From: Marinobacter sp.
GTDB lineage: Bacteria; Pseudomonadota; Gammaproteobacteria; Pseudomonadales; Oleiphilaceae
Assembly (NCBI GenBank): GCA_014359475.1
Contig: JACIZI010000029.1
Coordinates: 1-48,223, forward strand
Reading direction: 5' to 3'
Length of the DNA stretch: 48,223 nucleotides
In this document: positions 25,047 to 35,977 of the stretch, piece after piece
Layout of the letters: each line of letters starts with the position of its first letter
How positions within the stretch are numbered: position 1 is the first letter of the stretch
Program-made: the position numbers and the translations under genes
The notes under the pieces: model-generated
What the model was told of the DNA's origin: nothing
What the model saw: the letters and a program-made list of their open reading frames with translations, nothing else
Database searches by the model: none

Positions 25047-25162
25047 GGGCATCGGGTGGGGAAGCCTTTCCAAAACCGTCTCTGGCCATGGATGGCCAGA
25101 GCCGAGCCCCCCATGGATGGGTTCACGGGCGTGTTTTGGAAAGGCTTACCCACCCGGTGCCC
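25047..25162 (-). repeat. Structured palindromic 3'-end element, copy 5
   Basis: Arms 25047-25076 and 25133-25162 pair over 30 nt with two mismatches. The 56-nt core (25077-25132) has hairpin B like copies 1 and 2, but hairpin A is a perfect CCCAT/ATGGG. Read on the minus strand, in the sense of pyrF, which ends 35 nt away. Confidence 0.92.
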
Positions 25163-25196
25163 CCACTCCCCGACAATCAGGCTAGGGAGGAAACCC

Positions 25197-25925
25197 TCAA
25201 ACTACAGAAACAATCTCGGAGTGGATCAGCGAGAGCGCGGTCAGGGGCTCCTCTGCACGGGTTATCGGACGGCCGATGACGAGGTAGTCGCTGCCGGCGC
25301 GGAGGGCTTCCGAGGGGGTCATGATGCGCTGCTGGTCGCCGCGATCGGAATCCAGCGGGCGGATGCCCGGGGTTACAAGCCGGAAGTCAGCACCCTGCTC
25401 GGCTTTCAGACGCGGAGATTCCTGGGCGGAGCAGACGACACCGTCCAGGCCGCAGTTGCGGGTCAATGTGGCCAGCCGGGATACCTGGGCTTCCGGGGCA
25501 TCGTTGATGCCGATGCCTCTGAGGTCGTCGCCGGTCATGCTGGTCAGAACGGTGACCGCAATAAGCAGTGGCCGGTTCTGGCCATAGGGCTCCAGGCGTT
25601 CACGGCAGGCGGTCATCATTTTTTCTCCGCCGGAGGCGTGGACGTTGACCATCCACACCCCCAGATCCGCAGCCGCCGCAACCGCCGCCGAGGTGGTGTT
25701 GGGGATGTCATGGAATTTCAGGTCCAGGAATATCTCGAAACCACGTTGCTGAAGCTCCCCCACCAACTGAGGACCAAAGCGGGTGAACAGTTCCTTGCCG
25801 ACTTTCAGGCGGCATTTGGCCGGGTCCAGCTGGTCTGCCAGGGACAGGGCCGGTTCCCGATCCGGGAAGTCGAGGGCAACGATAATTCGGGGGTCTGGGG
25901 TAGTCAATGGAGGGGTTCCGTTCAT
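25197..25925 (-). CDS. pyrF: Orotidine 5'-phosphate decarboxylase
   Basis: A 242-aa TIM-barrel enzyme giving UMP from OMP, the last step of de novo pyrimidine synthesis. The first strand is IIVALDF; the catalytic Asp-Lys-Asp network is in [12 protein letters not shown] (Lys70); and [12 protein letters not shown] near the C-terminus binds the phosphate. I start at the ATG at 25925, 11 nt after the lapB stop; a longer reading would overlap lapB. The lapA-lapB-pyrF order is the same as in E. coli. Repeat copy 5 follows its stop. Confidence 0.96.
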   Translation of the reverse strand: MNGTPPLTTPDPRIIVALDFPDREPALSLADQLDPAKCRLKVGKELFTRFGPQLVGELQQRGFEIFLDLKFHDIPNTTSAAVAAAADLGVWMVNVHASGGEKMMTACRERLEPYGQNRPLLIAVTVLTSMTGDDLRGIGINDAPEAQVSRLATLTRNCGLDGVVCSAQESPRLKAEQGADFRLVTPGIRPLDSDRGDQQRIMTPSEALRAGSDYLVIGRPITRAEEPLTALSLIHSEIVSVV

Positions 25926-25936
25926 CAGGTTTGCTG

Positions 25937-27106
25937 TTATTCTGCTTCCACACCCTGTATCGGGCGGATGGTCTCCCACTGTTTGCAGCTCGGGCAAAGC
26001 CAGTGCAACTGCCGGCCGGCAAAGCCGCAGTTTACGCAGCGATAGACAGGACGGTTGGAGAGTATCAGGTGGCCGATACGGCTGACCAGTCTTCCTTCAT
26101 CGGTGGTCATGCCTTTTTCGTAACCAGCCAACTCCACCAGCCGCAGCAGGCCCCGAACGCTCGGCCGCACTTCAAGTTCCCGGCGCAGCAGGTCGATGGC
26201 TGCAGCCCGGCCGGAGTGATGCTGCACTGATTCCACCAGTGCCAGCAACAAACTGGTGCTGGGCCATTGCTCATAGAGTTTGAGAAGCTTACGGTGCAGC
26301 TTGCCGACATCACCGTGGTCCCGTTCCAGTCTCATCAACCGGTCCACTGCTTCCGGACCGAATTCGGCGTTCTGACCAAACACTTTCAGGCAGCGATTCG
26401 CGGCATCCCGGTAGTTGCCCTGCCGGATCTGTAACTTCATCAGAAGGAATGTCGCCCGCACACAGGAACTGTCATAGTTCAGGGCCTCTCTGGCCAGCTT
26501 CTGGGCCTCCCAGCGGTCATCCTTTGCAAGGGCCTGGTCAGCCATTTCGCAGGTGACGTAGGCCAGCATTTTGGCGAGTGATGAATCTGAGCCACCTTCC
26601 ATCAGAACGCGAGCCACCTGCCCGGCTTTTTCCCATTCCCGCTCCTGCTGGTAAAGCTCAATCAGCTCACGGGAAGCCTGGGCACCATATTCCTTGCTGC
26701 CCATCAACTCCTGCAACAACGCTTCGGCACGATCCAGCAGCCCCGCATTGCGGTAGTCGACTGCCAGTTCGTAGGTCACCTGACGGCTGTATCTGGCCGG
26801 CAACTCGGGGCGTGCAAGCAGGTTCTGGTGAATCAGGATGGCCCGGTCGGTTTCGCCCTTGTTGCGGAAGTGGGCGCCAATGGAGAGGTGCAGGCTGACG
26901 GTATCGCGATTGACCGCAAGCGACTGGACGAAATTTTCCACCGCCTGGTCCGAGTAGTTGGTAAACAGGAATTGCAGGCGCTCGCGAACGGACTCTTCAT
27001 CGCTCAGGGTCTTCCGGCGGGCGCGCCTCTCCTGTCCATACCGGCCAAGCAGCCAGCCGGCTGCGACCGCTGCCGTCACCAGCAGCCATTGGTGCACTAT
27101 GTCCAT
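25937..27106 (-). CDS. lapB: Lipopolysaccharide assembly protein B
   Basis: A 389-aa inner-membrane protein (YciM) that in E. coli guides FtsH to degrade LpxC and so balances LPS against phospholipid synthesis. An N-terminal membrane helix (about residues 6-24) is followed by TPR repeats through about 330 and a C-terminal rubredoxin-like metal site with two CxxC pairs (CVNCGFAG and WLCPSC). Length equals the E. coli protein. Its ATG overlaps the lapA stop (TAATG), so the two are translationally coupled. Confidence 0.95.
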   Translation of the reverse strand: MDIVHQWLLVTAAVAAGWLLGRYGQERRARRKTLSDEESVRERLQFLFTNYSDQAVENFVQSLAVNRDTVSLHLSIGAHFRNKGETDRAILIHQNLLARPELPARYSRQVTYELAVDYRNAGLLDRAEALLQELMGSKEYGAQASRELIELYQQEREWEKAGQVARVLMEGGSDSSLAKMLAYVTCEMADQALAKDDRWEAQKLAREALNYDSSCVRATFLLMKLQIRQGNYRDAANRCLKVFGQNAEFGPEAVDRLMRLERDHGDVGKLHRKLLKLYEQWPSTSLLLALVESVQHHSGRAAAIDLLRRELEVRPSVRGLLRLVELAGYEKGMTTDEGRLVSRIGHLILSNRPVYRCVNCGFAGRQLHWLCPSCKQWETIRPIQGVEAE

Positions 27107-27408
27107 TAAAGCGTCCGGTCGTTCTCAGCTCTGGATTTCTCCAATGCCTGTTCAGTTCGGGCCAGCTTCTTCTCGAGGTTGCGGCGGGAGAGGGAGTTAC
27201 GGAAGGTGGTCACCAGGGTGATGAGCACACCCAGCAAGGCTCCCATTACGAAGGACAGGATGACCCAGACAGCAATGCCATGGGGGCGGGTTTCAAACAG
27301 CAGAAAATTCAGTGACACCGCCATCTGGTTGTTCAGGGAGAACACCAGTGCCACAAGAATCAGAAAGAGTACCAACAGAATAATCAGAATCTTCTGCAGT
27401 CCGCCCAT
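27106..27408 (-). CDS. lapA: LapA-domain inner-membrane protein
   Basis: A 100-aa protein (YciS) with two membrane helices (about 7-27 and 46-69) and a C-terminal coiled coil rich in Arg, Lys and Glu that would face the cytoplasm. LapA partners LapB in LPS assembly control. The stop overlaps the lapB start by one nucleotide. It lies 60 nt downstream of ihfB. Confidence 0.92.
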   Translation of the reverse strand: MGGLQKILIILLVLFLILVALVFSLNNQMAVSLNFLLFETRPHGIAVWVILSFVMGALLGVLITLVTTFRNSLSRRNLEKKLARTEQALEKSRAENDRTL

Positions 27409-27468
27409 AGTACCTGGCTCCTCCGGGGATAAATTCCTTCCGGGAATGTCAATCGGCTTCTCAGGATA

Positions 27469-27765
27469 TCAGAAACCCTGCTTCAGGCTGTTATTGACCT
27501 GCTCCCGCAATTCCTTGCCTGGCTTGAAGTGGGGAACATATTTGGCCGGCAACTGAACCGCTTCACCGGTCTTGGGATTACGCCCGGTGCGGGCCGCCCG
27601 GTGATGCAGGGAAAAGCTGCCAAAGCCTCTTATCTCAATGCGCTGGCCATCGGCCAGTGACTGGGACATGTGCTCGATAATGGTCTTTACCGCAAGTTCC
27701 ACGTCTTTCACAGACAACTGGGTCTGTTTTGATGCTATAAGCTCAACCAGTTCGGACTTGGTCAT
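27469..27765 (-). CDS. ihfB: Integration host factor subunit beta
   Basis: A 98-aa DNA-bending protein of the HU/IHF family that forms a heterodimer with IhfA. The start is the ATG at 27765 ([12 protein letters not shown]), with GAGGG 9 nt upstream; an in-frame ATG 9 nt earlier would leave no room for the ribosome site. The family motif [22 protein letters not shown] and the beta-arm proline region are intact. It follows rpsA as in other gammaproteobacteria, but a strong terminator separates them, so it probably has its own promoter in 27766-27851. Confidence 0.96.
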   Translation of the reverse strand: MTKSELVELIASKQTQLSVKDVELAVKTIIEHMSQSLADGQRIEIRGFGSFSLHHRAARTGRNPKTGEAVQLPAKYVPHFKPGKELREQVNNSLKQGF

Positions 27766-27851
27766 GAGGCCCATCCCTCTTCACATTATTATCGGACAGC
27801 CGTTAAACAGCTCCATTAGCTCTAGTTTAGCCAAACCCCAAAAAAACACAA

Positions 27852-27880
27852 AAAAAACGGGCCCTTAGAGCCCGTTTTTT
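27852..27880 (-). terminator. Terminator of rpsA
   Basis: CGGGC (27858-27862) and GCCCG (27870-27874), flanked by A-runs and a T6 run, make an 11-bp stem with a 7-nt loop. It lies 19 nt past the rpsA stop and works in both directions by sequence. It divides the long minus-strand gene block before ihfB. Confidence 0.92.
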
Positions 27881-27899
27881 TCATTCCAACAGGATTTGA

Positions 27900-29591
27900 T
27901 CAGTCCTTGTTGGCATTCTGCTGCTGCATCTGCTCCTTGATGAGATCACCGATGGTGGTCGCACCGGAAGTTTCTGCAGCCTTGGCACGAACACCTTCCA
28001 GCGCCTGCTTGTCGTCTTCAACGTCCTTGGACTTGACAGACAGGTTGATCACGCGGTTCTTGCGATCAATGCTGATGATCTTCGCTTCTACCTCGTCGCC
28101 TTCGTTCAGGGCGTTACGGGCGTCCTCAACCTTGTCACGGCTGATTTCCGATGCCTTGAGCACCGCCTCAACTTCGTCGTTCAGAGCGATGGTGGCGGAC
28201 TTGGCATCTACGGCAGACACGGTGCCCTTGACGATGGAGCCCTTGTCGTTCAGCTGTACGAACTCGGCAAACGGATCGCTTTCCAGCTGTTTGATACCCA
28301 GGGAGATACGCTCGCGCTCGGGATCAACAGACAGGATAACGGTCTCGACTTCGTCGCCCTTCTTGTACTCGCGTACGGCCTCTTCGCCAGTCTCGTTCCA
28401 GCTGATGTCGGAGAGGTGAACCAGTCCGTCAATGCCGCCGTCCAGGCCGATGAAGATACCAAAGTCAGTGATGGACTTGATCTTGCCAGTGATGCGGTCA
28501 CCCTTGTTGAAGTTCGCGGAGAACTCTTCCCACGGGTTCGGGATGCACTGCTTGATGCCCAGAGAGATACGACGACGCTCTTCGTCGATATCCAGGATCA
28601 TCACTTCCACTTCATCGCCTACCTGAACAACCTTGGACGGATGGATGTTCTTGTTGGTCCAGTCCATTTCGGACACGTGAACCAGACCTTCAACACCCTC
28701 TTCCAGCTCGGCGAAACAGCCGTAGTCGGTCAGGTTGGTAACCCGTGCGGTAACCCGTGTACCTTCCGGGTAACGACCCTTGATATCCACCCAGGGATCT
28801 TCGCCCAGCTGCTTCAGGCCCAGAGACACGCGGTTACGCTCGCGATCGAACTTGAGCACTTTGACGGTGATCTCATCGCCCACGTTAACGATCTCGCTCG
28901 GATGCTTGATGCGCTTCCAGGCCATGTCGGTAATGTGCAGCAGGCCGTCAACACCACCCAGATCCACGAATGCGCCGTAGTCGGTCAGGTTCTTGACGAT
29001 ACCCTTGATTTCCATCCCTTCGGTCAGGGTTTCCAGCAGCGCTTCGCGCTCGGCGCTGTTTTCAGCTTCCAGAACGGCGCGGCGGGAAACCACCACGTTG
29101 TTACGCTTCTGGTCCAGCTTGATAACCTTGAATTCCAGTTCCTTGTTCTCCAGGTGCGCGGTATCGCGAACCGGACGAACGTCTACCAGGGAACCCGGCA
29201 GGAAGGCACGGATACCGGCCAGATCGACCGTGAAACCACCCTTCACCTTGCCGTTGATCACACCCTTGACCACTTCCTCGGCTTCGAAGGACTTTTCCAG
29301 AACCTTCCAGGCTTCAGCACGCTTGGCCTTCTCACGGGACAGGCGGGTAGCACCGAAACCGTCCTCTACAGCGTCGAGAGCTACATCGACAACATCACCG
29401 ATCTTGATTTCCAGTTCGCCGTTTTCGTTCAGGAACTGGTTGGCGGGAATGACACCCTCGGACTTCAGACCAGCGTTTACCGTGACCCAGTCGTTGTCGA
29501 TATCAACCACGGTTCCCTGGACGATGGAACCCGGTTGCATGTCAATTTGTTTCAGGCTTTCTTCAAAAAGTTCAGCAAAGCTCTCGCTCAT
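27900..29591 (-). CDS. rpsA: 30S ribosomal protein S1
   Basis: A 563-aa protein that delivers mRNA to the ribosome. It has six S1 (OB-fold) repeats, at about 21-87, 105-171, 192-260, 277-347, 364-434 and 451-520; repeats 3-6, the RNA-binding ones, carry the typical [15 protein letters not shown] and GLVHxSD patterns. Length is close to the E. coli protein (557). A 133-nt leader separates it from cmk; S1 represses its own translation through a structured leader in E. coli, and such control could act here. Confidence 0.98.
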   Translation of the reverse strand: MSESFAELFEESLKQIDMQPGSIVQGTVVDIDNDWVTVNAGLKSEGVIPANQFLNENGELEIKIGDVVDVALDAVEDGFGATRLSREKAKRAEAWKVLEKSFEAEEVVKGVINGKVKGGFTVDLAGIRAFLPGSLVDVRPVRDTAHLENKELEFKVIKLDQKRNNVVVSRRAVLEAENSAEREALLETLTEGMEIKGIVKNLTDYGAFVDLGGVDGLLHITDMAWKRIKHPSEIVNVGDEITVKVLKFDRERNRVSLGLKQLGEDPWVDIKGRYPEGTRVTARVTNLTDYGCFAELEEGVEGLVHVSEMDWTNKNIHPSKVVQVGDEVEVMILDIDEERRRISLGIKQCIPNPWEEFSANFNKGDRITGKIKSITDFGIFIGLDGGIDGLVHLSDISWNETGEEAVREYKKGDEVETVILSVDPERERISLGIKQLESDPFAEFVQLNDKGSIVKGTVSAVDAKSATIALNDEVEAVLKASEISRDKVEDARNALNEGDEVEAKIISIDRKNRVINLSVKSKDVEDDKQALEGVRAKAAETSGATTIGDLIKEQMQQQNANKD

Positions 29592-29724
29592 TATGTGTCC
29601 TATGTGATCAACGCAAGTGTACTCCGTGCTGCCAGCGACACGGTCTGTTAGTTTAAGTCCGGAAGGCAGCCAGGGGCTGGCCGATTAATGCTGCTTCCGG
29701 GATTCCAACGACAAAAAGGTGTAG

Positions 29725-30405
29725 TCAGGCCTGGCCTGCTGCGGCCATACACCTGTCCAACACCTCTTCGATACTCAAACCCGTGGAATCAATAACTTGC
29801 GCATCTTCCGCGGGCTTGAGAGGGGCCGCTGCGCGGTTCATATCCCGCTCGTCACGCGCCCGTATCTCTTCTAAAAGGGTGTTGATATTAACATCGACAC
29901 CCGCCTGCTTCAACTGGTTGTAACGCCGCCGCGCCCGCTCTTCCGCCGTGGCGGTCAGAAATATTTTGGCTGGCGCGTCCGGAAACACGACGGTGCCCAT
30001 GTCCCGCCCGTCAGCCACAAGGCCCGGTGGCTTGCGGAAATCCCTCTGGCGTTGCAGCAACGCATCCCTGACCGGCTGCATGACTGCCACCCGGGAGGCA
30101 TTTTCACCGGTCTGTTCGGTACGAATCTCTGTTGTGACATCTTCCCCTTCCAGTATCACCCGGACCGGCTCGCTTTCGCCGGAGGGAAGGAAGGATACGT
30201 CCAGCCCGGTAGCCACAGACACCAGGCCTGCTTCGTCGTCCAGCGACACCCGCTGACGAACCGCTGCCAGAGCCGTCAGCCGGTACAAAGCCCCGCTGTC
30301 CAGCAGGTGCCAGCCCAGCCGCCGCGCCAGCATCTGGGTAATGGTGCCCTTGCCGGAACCGCCGGGCCCATCCACGGTAATGACCGGAACCTGACTGTTA
30401 CTCAC
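29725..30405 (-). CDS. cmk: Cytidylate kinase
   Basis: A 226-aa kinase that phosphorylates CMP and dCMP. The P-loop is GPGGSGKGT at 13-21, followed by the CMP-binding region with SGALYR and the later [13 protein letters not shown]; the lid has RARRRYNQL. Its ATG overlaps the stop of the tyrA/aroA fusion by 4 nt (ATGA), showing translational coupling. The order aroA-cmk-rpsA is an old conserved linkage in proteobacteria. Confidence 0.97.
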   Translation of the reverse strand: MSNSQVPVITVDGPGGSGKGTITQMLARRLGWHLLDSGALYRLTALAAVRQRVSLDDEAGLVSVATGLDVSFLPSGESEPVRVILEGEDVTTEIRTEQTGENASRVAVMQPVRDALLQRQRDFRKPPGLVADGRDMGTVVFPDAPAKIFLTATAEERARRRYNQLKQAGVDVNINTLLEEIRARDERDMNRAAAPLKPAEDAQVIDSTGLSIEEVLDRCMAAAGQA

Positions 30406-32633
30406 TCGGTGCCTCCGTCTGCCTTGATACGAATACCGGTTGACCGGGCCAGTTCCACAAAACCCGGAAAGGATGTGGCTACGTTGGCACAGTCGTTCAC
30501 CGTGATTTCCCCCGTGGCCCGCAACGAAGCCACCGCAAAGCTCATGGCAATCCGGTGGTCGCCGTGGCTGTCCACCGTGCCTCCGGTCATGGGCTGGCCG
30601 CCGTCAATAATGATGCCATCGGCAGTCACGGTGGTGTGCACACCAACCGCGGCCAGGCCGTCGGCCATCACCTGGATGCGGTCACTCTCCTTGACCCGCA
30701 GTTCCTCGGCTCCCCGCAGCACTGTGCGGCCGTTGGCGCAGGCTGCTGCGATGAACAGCACCGGAAATTCGTCAATCGCCAGCGGAACCTGGTCTTCGGG
30801 AATATCGATACCCTGCAGGTCGGCGGCACGAACCCTGAGGTCGGCCACCGGCTCGCCTCCGATTTCGCGCTGCTCCAGCACCTCGATGTCGGCGCCCATA
30901 TCCCGCAGGATATTGATAACACCCACCCGGGTCGGATTCATACCCACATGGCGCAGGGTCAGGTCTGATCCCTGGGCAATACTGGCGGCAACCAGGAAAA
31001 ACGCCGCGGACGAGATATCCGCAGGCACATCAATGTTTCCGCCGGTCAGCCGACCACCCCCACTGACACTGACGGTGGCACCATCACGATGCACATGGTA
31101 GCCAAAGCCAGTCAGCATACGCTCGGTATGATCCCGCGTCGGAGCCGGCTCGGTGACAGAGGTAACCCCTTCCGCATAAAGGCCTGCCAGCAGCAGACAG
31201 GACTTGACCTGGGCGCTGGCTACCGGCATTTCATAGTGGATGCCGGTGAGGGCGTTGCCACCGCGGATTTTCAGGGGCGGCCTGCCCCCTTCCGCAGTAT
31301 CGATTACCGCTCCCATGGCCCGCAGCGGATCCGCCACCCGGCCCATGGGACGGCGGGACAGGCTCTCGTCACCGGTCAGTTCGGAGTCAAAAGACTGGGC
31401 GGCCAGCAGGCCGGAGAAGAGTCGCATCGCCGTACCGGAATTGCCCAGGTAGAGCGGCCCGCGGGGCGCCTGCAAACCCTGCATCCCGACCCCGTGGATA
31501 CGCACATAGCCCTGGTCCGGCCCTTCGATGGTGACCCCCATATCCCGGAAGGCCTGCAGCGTGGCCAGACTGTCTTCCCCTTCAAGGAAGCCGGTAACCT
31601 CGGTCACCCCGTCCGCCAGTGCGCCCAGCATGATCGAGCGATGGGAAATGGATTTGTCACCGGGCACCCGGATGTCACCCTGAATCTGCCCTCCCGGCTG
31701 CAGCCGGAAGGTCATCTGTTGCTGTTGATGGTTGGTCACGTAAGCCTGTCCTGAAAGCATCTTGGAAAAATGTTCCCGGGCCGCCCTGGCCCGCGTAAAT
31801 ACCCGCAGCAGCCGGGCTCCGTCCTGCTGGTCGATGGCCGTGCGCAGCTGGTCCAGATCCCGGGTAAAGTGATCAATGATCCGCAGTACTGCCTCCCGGT
31901 TGGACAAAAAGATGTCATGCCACATCACCGGATCACTGGCGGCAATCCGGGTAAAGTCCCGGAAACCACCGGCGGCATAGCGGAAGATATCCAGATTCTC
32001 GTCCTCCCCCGCCAGTGTGTCCACCAGCGAGAAGGCAATCAGGTGCGGCAAATGACTGGTGGCCGCCAGCACCTCATCGTGATATTCCGGAGACATGGTC
32101 AGCACTGTCGCACCACAGCCACCCCACAAAGCCTTGAGACGTTCCAGGCTGCGCGGGTCGGTCACCTTTGCAGGCGTAAGAATCACCTTGTGGTCAGCAA
32201 AGAGGTCGGGATTGGCAGCGGCCACCCCACTCTTTTCCGAACCGGCAATCGGATGGCCCGGTATCACATGGGCCGGCAGGTGACCAAACACCGCCTCAAC
32301 GTCCCGCACAAAGCTGCCCTTGGTGCTGCCCACATCCGTCAGCACCGCGCCGGCCTCAAGGTGGGGTGCCACTGCCGCCAGCACCTCACGGGTGGCCCGG
32401 ACCGGCACGGCCATGACCACCAGGTCACTGCCTGCGACAGCCTCGGCAACAGATGCTGCACTGTGCTGGATAATGCCCTGTGCCAGCCCCAGCTTTAACT
32501 CATCCGCCCGGGAGTCGGTTGCCACCACCGTAGCGGCCAGGCCATTACGGGTGATGGCGGCGGCCAGGGAGCCCCCGATCAGTCCAAGGCCGATAATGGC
32601 AACACGCTGGAAGATGGCGGTGTCAGCGCTCAT
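30402..32633 (-). CDS. tyrA-aroA: Prephenate/arogenate dehydrogenase fused to EPSP synthase
   Basis: A 743-aa fusion of two aromatic pathway enzymes. Residues about 1-300 are TyrA with the NAD(P) motif [10 protein letters not shown] (about 15-24) and [11 protein letters not shown]; it makes 4-hydroxyphenylpyruvate or tyrosine. From about 308 on is a complete AroA with [24 protein letters not shown] and RVKESDRI-like catalytic segments, making 5-enolpyruvylshikimate-3-phosphate. The same fusion is known from pseudomonads and relatives. It begins 1 nt after the hisC stop. By family knowledge, AroA is the glyphosate target. Confidence 0.97.
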   Translation of the reverse strand: MSADTAIFQRVAIIGLGLIGGSLAAAITRNGLAATVVATDSRADELKLGLAQGIIQHSAASVAEAVAGSDLVVMAVPVRATREVLAAVAPHLEAGAVLTDVGSTKGSFVRDVEAVFGHLPAHVIPGHPIAGSEKSGVAAANPDLFADHKVILTPAKVTDPRSLERLKALWGGCGATVLTMSPEYHDEVLAATSHLPHLIAFSLVDTLAGEDENLDIFRYAAGGFRDFTRIAASDPVMWHDIFLSNREAVLRIIDHFTRDLDQLRTAIDQQDGARLLRVFTRARAAREHFSKMLSGQAYVTNHQQQQMTFRLQPGGQIQGDIRVPGDKSISHRSIMLGALADGVTEVTGFLEGEDSLATLQAFRDMGVTIEGPDQGYVRIHGVGMQGLQAPRGPLYLGNSGTAMRLFSGLLAAQSFDSELTGDESLSRRPMGRVADPLRAMGAVIDTAEGGRPPLKIRGGNALTGIHYEMPVASAQVKSCLLLAGLYAEGVTSVTEPAPTRDHTERMLTGFGYHVHRDGATVSVSGGGRLTGGNIDVPADISSAAFFLVAASIAQGSDLTLRHVGMNPTRVGVINILRDMGADIEVLEQREIGGEPVADLRVRAADLQGIDIPEDQVPLAIDEFPVLFIAAACANGRTVLRGAEELRVKESDRIQVMADGLAAVGVHTTVTADGIIIDGGQPMTGGTVDSHGDHRIAMSFAVASLRATGEITVNDCANVATSFPGFVELARSTGIRIKADGGTE

Positions 32634-32634
32634 A

Positions 32635-33759
32635 TCAGGCTCCGGAAGCCTGGCCGTTCAGGGCCTGATCGAGGGCGTCCAGGCAGCGCCGGTTTTCTTC
32701 CGGCAGGCCAATGGAAATCCGCAAATGGCGCGGCATGCCGTAACCACCGACGGGTCGCACAATCACACCCTGCGCCAACAGGGACTGATTGACCGCAGCC
32801 GCGTGGTTCCCCACATCAACCGCGAGGAAATTCCCGGATGACGGGATCCATTCCAGCCCCAGCTTCCGGAAACCTTCTTCAAGCTGAGCCATGCCTTCCC
32901 GGTTTACCCGGCGGGAACGCTCCAGATAGTCCTTATCGTCCAGCACGGCAGCAGCCGCCACCTGAGCCAGAGAATCCACATTAAATGGCTGCCGCACCCG
33001 GTTGAGTATATCGGCAATTTCAGGGGAACTGACACTGTAGCCAACGCGCAATGCCGCCAGTCCCCAGGCTTTGGAGAAGGTGCGGGTAACGATCAGATTG
33101 GGGAAGCGAGACAGGAGGGCGAGTCCGTCCGGATTACCCTCACCGTCCATATATTCACAGTAGGCTTCATCCAGCACCACCAGCACCCGCTCAGGCACCC
33201 GGGCCAGGAACGCCTCAATGGCCTCCGCGCTGTGCATGGTGCCGGTCGGGTTATTCGGGTTGGCGACAAAGATCAGCCGGGTCCGCCCGGTGACCGCATC
33301 GGCCATGGCATTCAGATCATGTCCCCAGTCAACAGCGGGCACCTGCACGCCGGTCGCGCCGATGGCTTTGGTCGCCAGCGGATAGACGGCAAACGCATAC
33401 TGGGAGAAAACCACCTCGTCACCGGGGCCGGCAAAACAGCGGGCGATGATTTCCAGCACATCATTGGAGCCGTTACCGAGGGTAAGCCGGGATTCGTTGA
33501 GTCCGTAGTAGGCCGACAAGGCGCGCTTGAGTACAAACGCATTACCATCCGGGTAGCGCCCCAGCTCCGGAAGCGCATCCCGGATGGCTGTCAGCGCCTT
33601 GTCACTGGGGCCCAACGGGTTCTCGTTACTGGCCAGCTTGACGATTCCTCCCGGGTCCAGCCCCAGTTCCCGGGCCAGTTCATCGATGGGCTTTCCGGGC
33701 TCGTAGGGGGACAACCCCTGCACACCCTCTACGGCAAGCTTCTGGTAATCAACCGGCAT
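32635..33759 (-). CDS. hisC: Histidinol-phosphate/aromatic aminotransferase
   Basis: A 374-aa PLP enzyme of the HisC family. NENPLGPS near the N-terminus, NPNNPTGT for cofactor contact, the DEAYCEY segment and the PLP lysine in TFSKAWGLAALRVGY are all present. Standing between pheA and tyrA/aroA rather than in a his operon, it probably serves as an aromatic aminotransferase as well (the HisHb type of the Pseudomonas supraoperon). It starts 32 nt after pheA. Confidence 0.95.
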   Translation of the reverse strand: MPVDYQKLAVEGVQGLSPYEPGKPIDELARELGLDPGGIVKLASNENPLGPSDKALTAIRDALPELGRYPDGNAFVLKRALSAYYGLNESRLTLGNGSNDVLEIIARCFAGPGDEVVFSQYAFAVYPLATKAIGATGVQVPAVDWGHDLNAMADAVTGRTRLIFVANPNNPTGTMHSAEAIEAFLARVPERVLVVLDEAYCEYMDGEGNPDGLALLSRFPNLIVTRTFSKAWGLAALRVGYSVSSPEIADILNRVRQPFNVDSLAQVAAAAVLDDKDYLERSRRVNREGMAQLEEGFRKLGLEWIPSSGNFLAVDVGNHAAAVNQSLLAQGVIVRPVGGYGMPRHLRISIGLPEENRRCLDALDQALNGQASGA

Positions 33760-33791
33760 AGGGAAAGACTCCTTCAGTCTTGAGGTCGGGC

Positions 33792-34889
33792 TCAGAGTAC
33801 GCCGACGGGATAGGCACCCAGCCGCTTGAGTTCGACCGCTTCCTCGTCAATTTCGGCCAGCACCGTGCGCACCTGCGGGTCATCGAAATGCCCTTCAAAG
33901 TCGATGTAGAACACATAGGCCCAGGTTCCGCTGGGCGAAGGCCGGGTTTCAATGCGGGTCAGGCTGATGCTGTGACGGTGGAATGGCTCCAGCAACTGGT
34001 AAAGAGCACCGGGCTTGTTGCGCATGGACACCAGAATGGAGGACTTGTCGTGCCCGGATGCCGGCACTTCCTCCCGGCCGACAATCAGAAAGCGAGTGGT
34101 GTTGTCCGGGCGATCCTCAATACGGCTGGCCAGGAATTCCAGCCCGTACAGTTCCGCCGCCATATCGCCGGCAATGGCCGCAGCGCCCGGTTCCCCGGCG
34201 GCACGGCGGGCCGCCTCGGCATTACTGCTCACCGTCACCCGCTCCACACCGTAGCGGTTCGCATCCAGCCACTGCCGGCACTGGGCGAAGGACTGCTGAT
34301 GGGAGTAAATGCGGGTAATTTCCCGATCCCGGTTTTGCGGCGCAACCAGCAGGTGATGCTGAATCCGCAACTGTACCTCGCCACAGATCTTCAGGGGCGA
34401 GTTCATGAACATGTCCAGGGTATGGTTGATCATGCCCTCTGTGGAGTTCTCTACCGGCACCACACCATAGTGGGCGTTGCCGGACTCCACTTCCCGGAAG
34501 ACCGCATCAATGGCCGGCATGGGCACACTGACCACGGAATGACCGAAATGCTTGAGGGCCGCCGCCTGTGTGAAAGTGCCTTCCGGCCCGAGAAAGGCGA
34601 TGTGCATGGGTTTTTCAAGTGCCAGGCAGGCTGACATGATCTCCCGGAACAGACGGGCTATCTCCTCGCCGGACAAGGGCCCCGGATTCTGCTCCTTGAT
34701 GCGGCGCAGCACCTGGGCTTCCCGTTCCGGGCGGTAGAAATGCACTTCCTGACCGGGGTTGGCGGCCAGCTTCACTTCGGCAACTTCCTGGGCGCACCGG
34801 GCACGCGCGCTGATCAGCGCCATGATCCGCTGATCAAGATCGTCAATCCGGTCCCGCAGCTCGCCCAGCCTGGCCTGCTCGTCACTCAT
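33792..34889 (-). CDS. pheA: P-protein: chorismate mutase / prephenate dehydratase
   Basis: A 365-aa bifunctional enzyme turning chorismate into phenylpyruvate. Residues about 1-90 are an AroQ chorismate mutase (LRDRIDDLDQRIMALISARA); about 95-275 are the dehydratase (FLGPEGTFTQAAA and the catalytic ENSTEGMIN); about 280-360 are an ACT domain with IETRPS, the phenylalanine-sensing segment used for feedback inhibition. Length is normal. It starts 5 nt after serC. Confidence 0.97.
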   Translation of the reverse strand: MSDEQARLGELRDRIDDLDQRIMALISARARCAQEVAEVKLAANPGQEVHFYRPEREAQVLRRIKEQNPGPLSGEEIARLFREIMSACLALEKPMHIAFLGPEGTFTQAAALKHFGHSVVSVPMPAIDAVFREVESGNAHYGVVPVENSTEGMINHTLDMFMNSPLKICGEVQLRIQHHLLVAPQNRDREITRIYSHQQSFAQCRQWLDANRYGVERVTVSSNAEAARRAAGEPGAAAIAGDMAAELYGLEFLASRIEDRPDNTTRFLIVGREEVPASGHDKSSILVSMRNKPGALYQLLEPFHRHSISLTRIETRPSPSGTWAYVFYIDFEGHFDDPQVRTVLAEIDEEAVELKRLGAYPVGVL

Positions 34890-34894
34890 GATGC

Positions 34895-35977
34895 TCAGCC
34901 CCGCTCCCTGGCAAATTCCGTCATGTAATCTATCAGCGCGTCTACACCCGCTTCCGGCATGGCGTTGTAGATGCTGGCACGCATGCCGCCGACAGAACGG
35001 TGGCCTTTCAGGTTCAGCAGGCTGCGGGCCTCGGCACCGGCCAGAAAGTCCTGGTTCAGGGCATCGTCTGCCAGGGTAAACGGCACATTCATCCAGGAAC
35101 GGAAACGTGGCTCAATCGGGTTGGCATAGAAGTCGTTACCGTCGATAAAATCGTACAACTTCGCCGCCTTGCGGCGGTTGATTTCGCCCATGGCAGCTAC
35201 ACCGCCCTGCTCTTTGAGCCATTTGAACACCAGGCCGGCCAGGTACCAGGAATAGGTGGCCGGGGTGTTGTACATGGAGCCGTTATCCGCCATCACCTGA
35301 TAGTTCATCATGGTGGGGGTTTCAGGCCGGGCCTTGCCCAGCAGATCCTTGCGGATAGCAACCACTACCAGGCCGGAGGGGCCGATGTTCTTCTGGGCAC
35401 CGGCATAGATCAGTCCGAATTTCGAGACGTCCAGCGGCCGGGACAGAATGGTGGATGACATATCCGCCACCAGCGGTGTGTCACCGGTCTCCGGTACAAA
35501 ATCGAATTCCAGGCCACCAATGGTTTCATTGGGGGTGTAATGGAGATAGGCGGCATCATCGCTGGTCTGCCATCCGGAGGGGTCCGGCACAGTGGTAAAA
35601 CCACTGCTTGCGCTGCTCGCGACCACGTTCACGTTGCAGTAGCGGCTGGCCTCTGCAATGCCTTTAGTGGACCAGATGCCGGTGTTGACATAATCCGCCG
35701 TGGGGCAATCACCCAGCAGGTTCAGCGGCACCGTGGCAAACTGGCTGGAAGCCCCGCCCTGCATGAACAGAACGGCGTAATCATCCGGCACACCAGCCAG
35801 CTCCCGGAAGTCTTTCTCCGCGGTTTCCGCGATTTCCAGAAACTCGTCGCTGCGATGGCTCATTTCCATCACCGACATGCCAGTGCCGCGCCAGTCAAGC
35901 ATTTCCTCCCTGGCCTGCTTCAATACCGTCTCCGGCAGAGTCGCCGGACCGGCACAAAAGTTATACGCCCTGCTCAT
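34895..35977 (-). CDS. serC: Phosphoserine aminotransferase
   Basis: A 360-aa PLP enzyme for the second step of serine synthesis, also used in pyridoxine synthesis. The start [16 protein letters not shown] is at 35977, with GAGGA 6 nt upstream; the first 17 nt of the gene overlap the end of gyr[12 protein letters not shown] carries the PLP lysine, and the N- and C-terminal sequences match the family throughout. The gyrA-serC junction is typical of gammaproteobacteria, though here it is unusually tight. Confidence 0.96.
   Translation of the reverse strand: MSRAYNFCAGPATLPETVLKQAREEMLDWRGTGMSVMEMSHRSDEFLEIAETAEKDFRELAGVPDDYAVLFMQGGASSQFATVPLNLLGDCPTADYVNTGIWSTKGIAEASRYCNVNVVASSASSGFTTVPDPSGWQTSDDAAYLHYTPNETIGGLEFDFVPETGDTPLVADMSSTILSRPLDVSKFGLIYAGAQKNIGPSGLVVVAIRKDLLGKARPETPTMMNYQVMADNGSMYNTPATYSWYLAGLVFKWLKEQGGVAAMGEINRRKAAKLYDFIDGNDFYANPIEPRFRSWMNVPFTLADDALNQDFLAGAEARSLLNLKGHRSVGGMRASIYNAMPEAGVDALIDYMTEFARERG

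Larger units (their letters stand above)
24704..25196. other. 493-nt convergent gap with a 12-bp tandem repeat and two inverted structured repeats
   Basis: Lies between the tRNA-Asn terminator (plus) and the end of pyrF (minus). It holds the 12-bp repeats at 24729-24770, element copy 4 (24796-24899, plus sense) and copy 5 (25047-25162, minus sense). The 147 nt between the copies carries no gene I can support; a short GGTTCGAA at about 24950 recalls a tRNA T-loop but has no matching arms. Confidence 0.8.
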
